From: JADJOY01 sp046331705 [NCBI: bacterium]
GTDB taxonomy: Bacteria > JADJOY01
Direction of reading: 5' to 3'
Length of the DNA stretch: 64,000 nucleotides
Assembly (NCBI GenBank): GCA_046331705.1
Contig: JAXLQJ010000034.1
Coordinates: 1 to 64,000, forward strand
Shown: positions 1-8,801 of the stretch, one piece after another
Layout of the letters: each line of letters opens with the position of its first letter
Numbering within the stretch: position 1 is the first letter of the stretch
Notes under the pieces: model-generated
The model's input: only the letters and a program-made list of their open reading frames with translations
Databases searched by the model: none
Told to the model about the DNA's origin: nothing
Program-made: the position numbers and the translations under genes

Positions 1-1242
1 GGTGAAGCTCGCCACGAGCCCGGACGGGGCGAGCTTGGCGACGTACTCGCGCAGCGCTTCGCGCGTGAGCAGGAACGAGCCGTCGATCAAGAGGTCGAGG
101 CTGTTGAAGCGAGCCGCTCCCGCGTCCGCGATGTAGACCAGCCCGAGCCCCGGCTCCATCCGCGCCACCGCAGCACGCCCCTCACCCGCGAGAGCGCGAA
201 CCGACTCGTGCAGGAACACGCCACGGTTCGCCTCGGGCCGGATCCGGGTGAAGTAGTCGATCACCGCCGGCTCGAGCTCGATCGCCCGGATCTCACGCGA
301 GCCGGCGGCGATGGCCATCGCCACCTGTCGACCGCCGCCCGCGCCGATGACGACCGCCGGCAACTCGGATTCGGCGAGCACGAAGGGGAGGCCGTCGACA
401 CCGATGGTGCTCTCGAACGCGGGATCGCCGTACGACCAATGCACGATGTCGTTGAGCAGCCCGAGCCCAGCGGGAGTTCCCGGCTTCTCGCGCAAGCTCA
501 CGAGGCCGTAGCGGCCCCACCGCGTGAAAACCTCGCGGTAGCCGTCGCGCTCGAGCCCCTGGCTCTGCCAGTGGATCGCCAGCGCGCGGTGAAGCCAGCT
601 CGGCCCGGTGAGCGCCGTGAGCGCGACCGCCAGCGCCAGCGCGGCCGCACCGAGCGGCGGGACCCTGGATCGTGGCGCGGCGCCGCTCGCCGCGTAGGCG
701 GCAGCGACCGCGCAACCGAACGCCGCGCCGACGACGCTCGTCGGCCCCAGCGCGTGCTGAAGCGCGAATCCCGCGACCAAGCCGACCGCATGACCGACCA
801 GGAGCCACGCGTACGTACGATGGCCGGCGCCCGACGCGGCACCCCGCTCGTAGAGCGCCAGCTCCACGAACCCATGCGCCACGAAGAACGGCAGCGGTGC
901 CAGAAGCGGCACCAACGTCACCCAGATCGGCCAAAACGGATGGGCGTCGGCGCCGTCCGCCGGCGGCAACCCGGCGTGGAGCTGCGGCAACGCCCACGCC
1001 GCCGCCGTGGCGACCGCCAGCCACGCGAGATCCCGCGCCAGCGGGGCGCCGGAGGCCCGGCGCCATTGACGCAGCACGCCGCCGACGGGCCACGCCACGA
1101 GCGCCAGCAGGAAGACCAGCCGCGGCGGACAGCCGAAACAGGTGAGGAAGAGGTACTCGAAGGTGAGCCCCAGGCTCACCGCTGCGCCGGTCAGCGCCGC
1201 GACGCGTGCGTCGCCGTTCGCGTCCGCAGCGCCCGCGCTCAT
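1..1242 (-). CDS. Membrane spermidine-synthase-like protein (3' end outside window)
   Basis: The reading frame runs leftwards from an ATG at 1242 and is still open at base 1, so at least 414 codons are present and the C-terminus is missing. Residues 15-215 hold several hydrophobic segments. The second half has a Rossmann methyltransferase-type nucleotide loop (IGAGGGR, about residues 299-305) followed by an acidic IELEP strand end, as in polyamine synthases and SAM-dependent methyltransferases. Membrane-anchored SpeE-like proteins of this layout are common in delta-type bacteria, but their substrate is usually unknown, so real spermidine synthesis is not claimed. It lies 9 bp downstream of the next minus-strand gene and may be co-transcribed with it. 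Confidence 0.7.
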   Translation of the reverse strand, partial: MSAGAADANGDARVAALTGAAVSLGLTFEYLFLTCFGCPPRLVFLLALVAWPVGGVLRQWRRASGAPLARDLAWLAVATAAAWALPQLHAGLPPADGADAHPFWPIWVTLVPLLAPLPFFVAHGFVELALYERGAASGAGHRTYAWLLVGHAVGLVAGFALQHALGPTSVVGAAFGCAVAAAYAASGAAPRSRVPPLGAAALALAVALTALTGPSWLHRALAIHWQSQGLERDGYREVFTRWGRYGLVSLREKPGTPAGLGLLNDIVHWSYGDPAFESTIGVDGLPFVLAESELPAVVIGAGGGRQVAMAIAAGSREIRAIELEPAVIDYFTRIRPEANRGVFLHESVRALAGEGRAAVARMEPGLGLVYIADAGAARFNSLDLLIDGSFLLTREALREYVAKLAPSGLVASFT

Positions 1243-1251
1243 GCCCTCGGG

Positions 1252-1824
1252 CTACCGCGCGGAGGCCGCGCTCGAAGCCGGTGAGGTCGCGCCACCCGCC
1301 GCGCCATTAACACCGGGCCCTGCCTCGAGCCGCGCGATCTCGGCCTCCACTCGCGCGAAGAGCTCGCGCCGCAGGCCGAGCATCTTGTAGACCTCCGCGA
1401 CCACGAACAGCGGCGCGGTGATCTGCGCGAGCAACAGGTTGTCGAAGAGCGCCGGCTTCTTGCCCTCGATGCCGTGGGTCACGAACTGGAGCGTGTAGCC
1501 GCCCAGAAAGAGCCCTGCGGCCCAGCCCAGGGCCGAACCCGTGGGCAGCGCCGCGACCGCGTGCACGGCGACCATCACCCCCGCCAGCATCACCAGCGCG
1601 CCGATCGCGAACCCGCGATCCAGCCGGAAATAGGTCTCGCCCAGCGCCACCGCGGCGATCCACGCCAGGGTCAACGAGAGCCCGGGCAGCGATACCTGAA
1701 TCAGCGCCAGCGGCACCAGCGCACCGGTGAGGATGATCGGCACGCCGAAGAGGTGCGCGATCACGTTCACCCGGCTCCGGTGGTGCGAGCCGTAGAACAC
1801 CATCATTTGTTCCCAACGAGTCAT
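1252..1824 (-). CDS. Mpo1-like (DUF962) membrane protein
   Basis: A 190-residue integral membrane protein. The N-terminus has YGSHHRSRVNVIAHLFGVP, matching the His-rich Y-x3-H...N-x3-H-x2-G-P signature of the DUF962/YGL010w family, whose yeast member Mpo1 is an Fe(II) dioxygenase in 2-hydroxy fatty acid alpha-oxidation. About four hydrophobic helices follow (residues 20-140) and a charged cytoplasmic tail. The start at MTRWEQ (1824) is chosen because family members begin just before the YG-H motif; an ATG two codons upstream is possible. Family assignment is firm, while the enzymatic role in this bacterium is only inferred. Confidence 0.8.
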   Translation of the reverse strand: MTRWEQMMVFYGSHHRSRVNVIAHLFGVPIILTGALVPLALIQVSLPGLSLTLAWIAAVALGETYFRLDRGFAIGALVMLAGVMVAVHAVAALPTGSALGWAAGLFLGGYTLQFVTHGIEGKKPALFDNLLLAQITAPLFVVAEVYKMLGLRRELFARVEAEIARLEAGPGVNGAAGGATSPASSAASAR

Positions 1825-1890
1825 CCGCATCCTCACTCGACCCGTCGCGCGCGCCGCCGACGCGCGTCCCCGGGGAGTACCCAATCCTAG

Positions 1891-4107
1891 CTAGGACGCG
1901 GGGCATTCCGCGAGCGAATCGATCCAGCTCGCGAACACGCCGGCCGCGCGCTCGTCCACGATCGCGGTGGCGAGCGGCGGCATGCGCCGCGAATCCGTCG
2001 CGGTGAGACGCAACCACAGCACCGATCTCGCATGATCGCCCGGCACCAGCACCCGTGCGCCGGGGATGCCGAAATCGTCGCGCACCTCGGCGTTGCAGAT
2101 GCCCATGGCCGCGAACGGCACGGTGGCGCGGAAATCAGCCGTGCCTCCGCCCGGCCCGCCCGGGCGATGGCAATGCGAGCAATTCGAGTCCAGGTAGGCC
2201 CGCGCGCGATTACCGGCGGGCACGCTCTCGTCGTCGAGCGCGGGAAACGCGGCGACGTCGCCGACACCCGGCGCCGCCAGGCCGTTCACCCCGAGCATCC
2301 CGATGGCTTCCAGCGTGGCGACCTGGTTCGCCGTGCGCCCGGTGGTGGGGTACGTGGTGTCGCGATCGAGCTGCTGGGTCTTCGGGCCGAGGGTGCGCCC
2401 GGCGGCCTCGGTATGGCAGCGCAGGCAATCGGCGCCGCTCGGGAACGTCCACACCTGTCCGTTCGCCAACTGGTCGACGGCGCCCGACTCGACGAGCACC
2501 GCTTCCTTCTCTGCGGCATCCCAGCGGTACGAATAGCCCGCCCAGCCGCCGTCGAGCTGACCGGCTCCGTCGTCGTGGTGCATCAGCAGACGCGTCTCGA
2601 CCAGCTTGCCCTCGATGGCGAAATCCTTGCGGAGCACCGTACCGATCGGGAACGACCAGTCTCCATCCGCGGCCACCTCGATGGCACCGCCCGCGGGCAC
2701 CGCGAACCAGCGCGATTTCTCGGCACCGTCGGACCAAAGCGGCGCGATCATGTCGTAGGGAACCATTCCCTCCGCCGCGAGCCTCGGGTCCGACGCCTGG
2801 GCGCAGCCGGTCCGCGAGAGTGTGGTGGCGATCGCGCTCGCGCCAGCGCTGCCACCGGGAACGAGCCGTGCGATCTGTCCGGTCGCGTAATCGAGCAGGT
2901 AGAGCTCGCCGTCCTGGTCCTCGGCGAAGCTGCCGATGGCGCGCGCCGACTCGAGCAGCAACCGCGCCGAGGTGGGCGGGTCGCCAGGACGATATGCCCA
3001 GATCTTGCCCTTGACGAAGTCGCCGAAGACATAGGCCCCGACCAGCTCGGGCATGGCGCTGCCGCGATAGACGTAGCCGCCCGTCATCGAGTTCGCCGCC
3101 GAGTGGTCGAGCTCCACCACCGGCGGGACGAGGCCGGGGTCGGCGCAGGCGTCGCCGCGCTGACACAGGGTGCCCTCGACGATCGGCCAGCCGTAGTTTC
3201 CGCCGCGCTCGACGCGGTCGACCTCCTCGCGCGAGTGCCAACCGACGTCGCCGAGCCAGAGCTCGCCGGTCTCGCGATCGAAGCTCCACTTCCACGGGTT
3301 GCGAAAGCCGCGCGCCCAGATCTCGGCGAGCCCCCCGCCCGCCGCGTACGGGTTGTCGGCGGGAATGCCGTAGCCGCGGGGACCCTCGCCGTCGACGTCG
3401 ATTCGGATCACCTTGCCGAGCAGCGTGTCGAGGTCTTGGGCGGCGGTGGTGGGCGCTTCGCCGGGGCCGCCTTCGCCGATCGCGGCGTAGAGCATGCCGT
3501 CGGCGCCGAAATGGATCGTGCCGCCGTTGTGCTCGTGGCTGCGAAGCCCGGCACGGACGAGGTCGCGCCGGCTACCCGGATCGAGCCGCGCGCCGTCGGC
3601 GCTCGCGACGAAGCGCGCCAGCACCACCGAGGTCCCGATCGGAGCGCTCGGATCGGCCACCGTGAAATAGAGGAAAACCTGCCGGTTGGCCGCGTAATTC
3701 GGATGGAACGCCATCCCCAGGAGGCCGATCGATTCCTGGATGTCGGGGCCCTGGATGAACGACGTGATCTCGCCCCAGGTCGTGGCCTCGGATGCGGCGT
3801 CGGCGTTGTCGAAGCGCAGGATCCGCCCGGTCTGCACGACCGCGTACCAATGACCGGCGTCTCCCGGTGCCTGAACGAGCGCGATCGTCTTGGGGACGTG
3901 GACGCCGGGGTAGACGGGCTTGAGCCCCAGCCCCTGCGCGACGAGCGAGCGCGGCGGCGCGATGCACGTTGCGCTGACGGGACGAACGTCGAGGCCGGAG
4001 ACGCGCGGATCGACGGACGCCGATCCGCCGCCACCGCCGCCACAACCGATCGTGAGCCAGGCCACCGCGGCAGCCGCGCCGCACAGCCGTGCACGCATCC
4101 TCGTCAT
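1891..4107 (-). CDS. Glucose/sorbosone dehydrogenase-type lipoprotein with C-terminal diheme cytochrome c domain
   Basis: The protein of 738 residues starts at MTRMRARL and has a lipoprotein signal (hydrophobic stretch ending LTIGC), so it is expected to be lipidated and exported. Residues about 45-420 form a six-bladed propeller of the PQQ-type glucose/sorbosone dehydrogenase family (LLGMAFHP, HNGGTIHFGADGMLY, RGFRNPWKWSFD, GGNYGWP). The C-terminal third carries two CxxCH heme-binding motifs (C561-LRC-H565 and C643-SHC-H647). The fusion suggests a periplasmic or surface sugar/aldose oxidation enzyme that passes electrons to its own cytochrome c part. The true substrate and use of PQQ cannot be read from sequence. 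Confidence 0.85.
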   Translation of the reverse strand: MTRMRARLCGAAAAVAWLTIGCGGGGGGSASVDPRVSGLDVRPVSATCIAPPRSLVAQGLGLKPVYPGVHVPKTIALVQAPGDAGHWYAVVQTGRILRFDNADAASEATTWGEITSFIQGPDIQESIGLLGMAFHPNYAANRQVFLYFTVADPSAPIGTSVVLARFVASADGARLDPGSRRDLVRAGLRSHEHNGGTIHFGADGMLYAAIGEGGPGEAPTTAAQDLDTLLGKVIRIDVDGEGPRGYGIPADNPYAAGGGLAEIWARGFRNPWKWSFDRETGELWLGDVGWHSREEVDRVERGGNYGWPIVEGTLCQRGDACADPGLVPPVVELDHSAANSMTGGYVYRGSAMPELVGAYVFGDFVKGKIWAYRPGDPPTSARLLLESARAIGSFAEDQDGELYLLDYATGQIARLVPGGSAGASAIATTLSRTGCAQASDPRLAAEGMVPYDMIAPLWSDGAEKSRWFAVPAGGAIEVAADGDWSFPIGTVLRKDFAIEGKLVETRLLMHHDDGAGQLDGGWAGYSYRWDAAEKEAVLVESGAVDQLANGQVWTFPSGADCLRCHTEAAGRTLGPKTQQLDRDTTYPTTGRTANQVATLEAIGMLGVNGLAAPGVGDVAAFPALDDESVPAGNRARAYLDSNCSHCHRPGGPGGGTADFRATVPFAAMGICNAEVRDDFGIPGARVLVPGDHARSVLWLRLTATDSRRMPPLATAIVDERAAGVFASWIDSLAECPAS

Positions 4108-4215
4108 CGTCGCCCTCGCTCGCGAGCCACCCGCCACGCGCGCGCAGCGAACCACCCATGGCTCACCGCGTCAACCGCGGATCCACGGCGCGGATCGACG
4201 GCGTTGGCGAGCGAC

Positions 4216-5787
4216 TCAGTAGTGGAACGTGAGCAGGAAACCGACGTTGAAGATGTGGCCGCCGACGGTCGCGGCGAAGGTGTCGTTGGGGCCGAAGTTG
4301 CCGCTCGAGATGCCGTTCTCGTCGGGAACGCCGATGTCGCGCGAGCCGCCCGCCATCTGGCTCTCGCCCACGGCCAGGTGACGGGGCACGATCTGCGCGA
4401 ACTGGAAGTGGGTCGCGACGTCGATCGCGCCGTCGTCGAGACCGCGCAGCTGAACGCCACCCGAATAGTAGAGCCGCGTGTTTGGATCCGAGCCGAACTC
4501 GTAAAAGCGGTCGGGCGTGGGCGTCGGGTCGTACCAGAAGCCGGTGGTGAGCACCAGCGGATCGAGCGGCTTCCACTCGACACCGAAGCGCGCGGCGTGG
4601 GTGCTGCGCGGGTTGCGGGCGATGCGGATCTCCTGGATCCCCCGCGGCGTGAGCAGGTTCGGATTGAGCCCGCCGCTCACGATCCGGATGTGATCGACCA
4701 CGCGGGCGTGCGCCCAGTCCGTGAAGTCGTATTCCGCCGTCACCATCCATTCGGCGTTGAGCTGGGCGCTCGCGCCGAAGGAGACGCGCTGGGGCAACGG
4801 GAAGTCGAGGTGGAAGTGGTCGCGATCGTCCTGGATGCCCGCTGCGCGGTAGATCGGGTGATCGAGGATCGCCTGCTCCCAATGGGTCTCGATCGAGCCC
4901 TGGACGGTCGGCTCGAGCTTGCTGCGATACGCGACCCCCACCCGTAGCCAATCGGTCGGGAAGAGCATCACGCCGAGGCGAAAGCCGGGCGTCTCGAAAT
5001 CCAGGTTGATGTCGTTGACCGGTGAGATGCCGAGCGGGAACCGTTGTGCGGCGCGTAGCAGCGTGTAGCCATCGTCGGTGCCGTTTTCCGTGGTGACGAT
5101 CGGCGTGAGCACGGACTCGGAGCTGCCGGTGACCGAGCGCGAGATGGACCGGCCCAAGGCGCCGTCGCCGAAGACCGCCTTTTGCCAGATGTCGTCGCCG
5201 ATCACGAGATCGAAGCCCGCCCCCACCGAGAGCCAGCCGTTCACCCTGGCCGCGAGCGTCGGCGACCAGGTGATGAACATCTGGCCGCCCTCGGCCGCCG
5301 AGAAACGCCCATCCCCGAAGGTCGCGGGCCACTGGGTCGTGCCGGCGAAAGGGGTCTGGATGACGAACGGGGTGAGATAGAGCCGCTCGTTGAGCTCGAA
5401 TCCGGACGGGAAGAAGGGCTGCGGGATCCAGTCCGGGAACTCGTCGTCCATGCGCACGGTCTGCCCGGCGCGAACGCGCGAGAGGCCGTCGACGGTCGAT
5501 TCACGGTATTCGAGACGGATGCCGCTCAGCGAGCCGCCGATGCTGGTCTCGCGCGTCGGTCCGCCGAGGAGCTGGGTCAGCCCCGCCGGGTTGTAGTAGT
5601 TCGCGGACAGATCGTCGGCGACCGCCACGAACGCATTGCCGAGCGAGATCGCGCGCGAGCCGAGGCCCAAGGTCTCCAGATAGGAAGCGTCGGCATCGCG
5701 TCGCGCGAGCAACGACGCGAGCGCGACCACGAACATCGCGCGTCGCCGGAAGCCGGTCGGTTCGCGCGTCGCTGCTGTTCGTGACAT
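4216..5787 (-). CDS. FadL/OmpP1/TodX-family outer-membrane transport protein
   Basis: A 523-residue protein with an N-terminal signal peptide (cleavage near DADAS-YLE) and the FadL family start: SRAISLGNAFVAVADDLSANYYNPAGL. The rest alternates as beta strands and ends in an aromatic residue (FLLTFHY), as expected of an outer-membrane beta-barrel. FadL porins move long-chain fatty acids or other hydrophobic compounds into the periplasm. Nearby SCP2 and Rieske oxygenase genes make a lipid/steroid substrate plausible, but that is inference from context. Length is slightly above the E. coli protein. Confidence 0.88.
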   Translation of the reverse strand: MSRTAATREPTGFRRRAMFVVALASLLARRDADASYLETLGLGSRAISLGNAFVAVADDLSANYYNPAGLTQLLGGPTRETSIGGSLSGIRLEYRESTVDGLSRVRAGQTVRMDDEFPDWIPQPFFPSGFELNERLYLTPFVIQTPFAGTTQWPATFGDGRFSAAEGGQMFITWSPTLAARVNGWLSVGAGFDLVIGDDIWQKAVFGDGALGRSISRSVTGSSESVLTPIVTTENGTDDGYTLLRAAQRFPLGISPVNDINLDFETPGFRLGVMLFPTDWLRVGVAYRSKLEPTVQGSIETHWEQAILDHPIYRAAGIQDDRDHFHLDFPLPQRVSFGASAQLNAEWMVTAEYDFTDWAHARVVDHIRIVSGGLNPNLLTPRGIQEIRIARNPRSTHAARFGVEWKPLDPLVLTTGFWYDPTPTPDRFYEFGSDPNTRLYYSGGVQLRGLDDGAIDVATHFQFAQIVPRHLAVGESQMAGGSRDIGVPDENGISSGNFGPNDTFAATVGGHIFNVGFLLTFHY

Positions 5788-5847
5788 GCGCCTCCGCGCC
5801 CGCTATCGTCCCGCCAGCGAGACGGCCCGACGCCCGAGCGGCGGCCG

Positions 5848-5875
5848 ATCATAGACCAGCACCTCCGCGGGCCAA
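5848..5875 (-). promoter_or_regulatory. Candidate sigma-70 promoter for the FadL-type gene
   Basis: Reading on the minus strand, TTGGCC and TATGAT are separated by 16 bp, with the -10 about 60 bp upstream of the FadL start. It lies in the divergent gap to the SCP2 gene. The -10 is close to consensus, the -35 only four of six. This is a pattern match only. Confidence 0.3.
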
Positions 5876-5933
5876 ACACGTTCGACATTCGCCGCCACGG
5901 CAGACGCGCGCGACCACGACGGAGGCTCGACGA

Positions 5934-6551
5934 ATGGCACGCTCCGATCGCGGCGCACGCACCCGGACGCTCACGATCCCCGACGATCCGGACGCCTTCT
6001 TCCGGGAGTTCTTCCCCGCTCGTTACGCGGAGGACCCGCACCGATACGGCACCGCGGACACGCCCGGTGCCGCGGTCTTCCACGTGGCCGGCGCCGGCGC
6101 GTGGAGCGTCCGCATCGCGCGCTCGCGGTTGGCGGTGGAACGCGGCACGCCCGCGGACGCACGGATACAGATCCACGTCTCGCGCGACGATTTCCACGCG
6201 GTGTTCGTGCACCGCACCCGCGAGGAGCTCGCGCGCGACGGTCGACTCTCGGAGCTCTCGCGGAACGCGTTCGTACCGCTCTTCGTGACCCCCAAGCGGC
6301 TGGCGATCGTCGAGAGAGCGCGCGGCAACCTCGCGTTCGACCTCGAGCACGCGGGCGCGCGACGGCGTCTCACCATCGCGCCGCGCCCGCCACTGGAAGC
6401 CGATCCGCGGGCCACGATCCGGATGTCACTCGACGATTTTCTGCACGTGCTCGCGGGCCAGAAGAACCCGAAAGTGCTGTTCTTGACCGGACGACTCAAG
6501 GTGAAGGGCGACCTCGGCTACGCCCTCCACATGAGCGGCCTGATCTCCTGA
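5934..6551 (+). CDS. SCP2 sterol-carrier/lipid-transfer domain protein
   Basis: The start at MARSDRG is set by a GGAGG ribosome binding site eight bases upstream; the longer open frame before it is low-complexity. The 205-residue protein ends in a typical SCP2 C-terminal block (DPRATIRMSLDDFLHVLAGQ, then LFLTGRLKVKGDLGYAL), the hydrophobic ligand tunnel seen in sterol carrier protein 2 and bacterial alkylsulfatase/ubiquinone accessory proteins. The N-terminal half looks like a weaker second SCP2-like repeat (ADARIQIHVSRDDFHAVF). It has no signal peptide, so it is cytoplasmic. It is divergent from the FadL gene and likely belongs with hydrophobic substrate handling. Confidence 0.82.
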   Translation: MARSDRGARTRTLTIPDDPDAFFREFFPARYAEDPHRYGTADTPGAAVFHVAGAGAWSVRIARSRLAVERGTPADARIQIHVSRDDFHAVFVHRTREELARDGRLSELSRNAFVPLFVTPKRLAIVERARGNLAFDLEHAGARRRLTIAPRPPLEADPRATIRMSLDDFLHVLAGQKNPKVLFLTGRLKVKGDLGYALHMSGLIS

Positions 6552-6600
6552 GGCTGGAATCGCCGCGGGCGGGCTCGCCCGAGCGGCCGCTGGCGCGCGC

Positions 6601-7290
6601 TCAGTCCGCGTGCGCGGCGGACTCGGCGCGCAGGCGCTGGACATCCCGGATCAGGATGCGCGCACGGCCGGTGCGCAACAGGCCCTCGGCCTCGAGAACC
6701 TTGAGCGTTCGCGACACGACCTCGCGCGCGGAGCCGGTCGAGCCCGCCAGCATCTCGTGGGTGACGTCCTCGACCACGATTCCGTCGGGCGCCATGCGCC
6801 CGTGGCGGTCGGCGAGATCGACGAGGACGTGCGCCAGGCGCCGTCGCACCGGCTCGCACGCGAGCGATTCGGTGAGCTGCGCGAGCTCGCCCAGGCGCTG
6901 CGCGAGGCAGCGGATGACGCCCGCGTCGAAGCGAGCGTCGCCTTGCAGCAACTCGCGACATTGATCGCCCGAGATCCGCATCAGCGCCACGTCGGTGAGG
7001 CATTCCACCGAGTACGGGCTCGGCAGACAGTGGTGGACCGAGCTGAAGCAGAAGCACTGGCCGGTGCCGAGGATCCAGAGCGTCTGCTCGCGCCCCTCCT
7101 CCGAGAGCCGATAGAGACGCACCTTGCCGCTGCTCAGGATGTAGATGCTCGGGTCCACGTCACCCTGGCGGCGGAACACCGCGCCGCGAGGATGGCGGAT
7201 CCGATCCGCGCGCTGCTCGAGGGAGTGGAGGACGTTCGACTCGAGTGCCTTGAGGCACCCGACCTCGCCAAGCGCTGCTGCGTCTCGCAT
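6601..7290 (-). CDS. Crp/Fnr-family transcriptional regulator
   Basis: The 229-residue protein has an N-terminal cyclic-nucleotide-binding-like beta barrel (residues about 25-125, with GDVDPSIYILSSGKVRLY) and a C-terminal winged helix (about 165-215; MLAGSTGSAREVVSRTLKVLEAEGLL is the recognition region). Cysteines cluster near C12 and in FCFSSVHHC, but the spacing is not that of the Fnr 4Fe-4S ligands, so oxygen sensing is not asserted. The effector pocket lacks the RS motif of cAMP-binding Crp. It is convergent with the SCP2 gene; its targets are unknown. Confidence 0.88.
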   Translation of the reverse strand: MRDAAALGEVGCLKALESNVLHSLEQRADRIRHPRGAVFRRQGDVDPSIYILSSGKVRLYRLSEEGREQTLWILGTGQCFCFSSVHHCLPSPYSVECLTDVALMRISGDQCRELLQGDARFDAGVIRCLAQRLGELAQLTESLACEPVRRRLAHVLVDLADRHGRMAPDGIVVEDVTHEMLAGSTGSAREVVSRTLKVLEAEGLLRTGRARILIRDVQRLRAESAAHAD

Positions 7291-7394
7291 GATCGTTCAG
7301 GCTCCCACGTAGGTCGTGGTGATTGCCCAGCCCGTGCTCGACAGTACCAACGAGTCTCGCTTGGCCGCGCGTGCCTCACAAGTGGCGAAAGCCC

Positions 7395-8657
7395 TCATGG
7401 GCACGTCGCGGCAGGCACGGCCGCGGTCCAGCCGCAGAGCCCACCGGACTCGAAATCGTCGACGTAGACTCCCTGCACCTCGAAGTTGAAGGTGAGGGGC
7501 GGGTGGCCCGTGAAGCCGACGCTCACCTCGTCCAGGCAGCCCCGCCAATAGCTGCCGGCGATGCGGCGCAGGTGGAGCTCGGCGATGGGCGCATCGGCGG
7601 GGATGTCCTCGATCGACGCCGGCGGCGGATCGCCCTCCGCCTGCTCGATCAGGAGCGACCCGAGCAAGCTCGAGTGATTCCAGACACCCGTGGTGTGCGG
7701 CGCGCCGCTCGAATCCCAGCGCAGCCAGAACGTCCGCGAATCGCCCAAGGGATAGATCCGCAGCGCCACCTCGGGCGGCACGGCGGAGGAGCTCGCGGGG
7801 TCGAGGAACCAGTCCGCGGCGAGCACGTTCAGGTCACCGAACGTGCCGAAGTCCCACGACGATCCGGCCGTGACCCAGTTGGCGCCGTGCAGCGCCGTTC
7901 CCGCGAGCTCGAGCGAGCCCAGCCCGGCGCGCGGCTCGTAGCCCGAGATCCGCGCGACCGACGACGGCGGATCCTGGGAGGCGAGCCAGCGGGGATCGCC
8001 GGGGAAGACCAGCACCTCACCCACCCACGGCTCGAAGTCGAACGTCTTGGACGCGGCACCGGTCAAGCCGATCGTGATCTGATCGACGAACCCATGCCAG
8101 CTCGTCAGTGGGGTCGCCGCCGCCAGCGCCGCGACCAGGACGATCGGCGCGTCCGCGGCGATCTCGTCGAGCGAGCCCGGCGCCGAGGCGCCGATCGGCA
8201 CGATGGTGAGCGCGCTCGTCGGATGGGTGGTGGTCTGCCAGGCGTCCGTCGGCCGGTCGTCGCAGTAGCTGGGGCAGACGTCGGAGGAGAGACAGAAGGC
8301 CTTCGGATCGTCGTCCGGGTAGAAGCACACCAGCGCAGACGGCGGGGCAGCATCGGTGCTCGCCGAGTCGATGTACCAGTCGAAGCCGAGCGACACGAGG
8401 TCGGAGAACCGTGCGGCCGGCGCCGGGAAGCCCACGGCGACCGCGGCGCCCTCGCTGCCGAGCGGCGAGGTCATCTCGATCGAGCCGTACCCGCCGCGCG
8501 GCTGCGATTCGGAGATCGCCGCGCTCGCCGACGAGCCGGCAGGCACGTCGACGAAGATCTCGTTCGGGCGAACCGTGACGGTTTCAGCCGACGCTGGCGC
8601 GGCGGCGACCCAGACCCAGCCCCACACCACCAGCCACGCCCAGCTCGATCGCGTCAT
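7395..8657 (-). CDS. Secreted protein of unknown function with two internal repeats and FESG tail
   Basis: The start at MTRSSWAWL gives a clear signal peptide (cleavage near PASA-ETV) and a 420-residue protein. Two halves of about 190 residues resemble each other: each has a strand set ending in an F-V/L-D-x-I/V-x-[IV]-G-L/F-T-G...TF-[DN]-FE block (near the middle and near the C-terminus), so the gene arose by internal duplication. The very end, DDFESGGLCGW, is the tail often found on secreted proteins of Myxococcota, Acidobacteria and relatives. No catalytic motif is visible. The AT/GC and codon pattern match the neighbours. Confidence 0.65.
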   Translation of the reverse strand: MTRSSWAWLVVWGWVWVAAAPASAETVTVRPNEIFVDVPAGSSASAAISESQPRGGYGSIEMTSPLGSEGAAVAVGFPAPAARFSDLVSLGFDWYIDSASTDAAPPSALVCFYPDDDPKAFCLSSDVCPSYCDDRPTDAWQTTTHPTSALTIVPIGASAPGSLDEIAADAPIVLVAALAAATPLTSWHGFVDQITIGLTGAASKTFDFEPWVGEVLVFPGDPRWLASQDPPSSVARISGYEPRAGLGSLELAGTALHGANWVTAGSSWDFGTFGDLNVLAADWFLDPASSSAVPPEVALRIYPLGDSRTFWLRWDSSGAPHTTGVWNHSSLLGSLLIEQAEGDPPPASIEDIPADAPIAELHLRRIAGSYWRGCLDEVSVGFTGHPPLTFNFEVQGVYVDDFESGGLCGWTAAVPAATCP

Positions 8658-8713
8658 CGTCGTCTCTCTCCCCTCGCCTACCCTGCGCCGGCCCCGCACA
8701 GCTTGGGCGGCGG

Positions 8714-8737
8714 AACCGGGGCCCCGGGGCCCCGGTT
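8714..8737 (-). terminator. 24-bp perfect GC palindrome downstream of the Rieske pair
   Basis: A perfect inverted repeat (AACCGGGGCCCC and its complement) sits 65 bp after the stop of the first Rieske gene and 57 bp before the secreted-protein start. It would form a 12-bp stem with almost no loop unless a few central pairs open. There is no T-tract, so a simple intrinsic terminator is uncertain; it may only stabilise the mRNA end. Confidence 0.4.
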
Positions 8738-8801
8738 GCTGCGCAGTCGAAACAGGCTTCGGACGGGAGGGAGCGACACCTCATGAAACCGCAAACCGGG
8801 C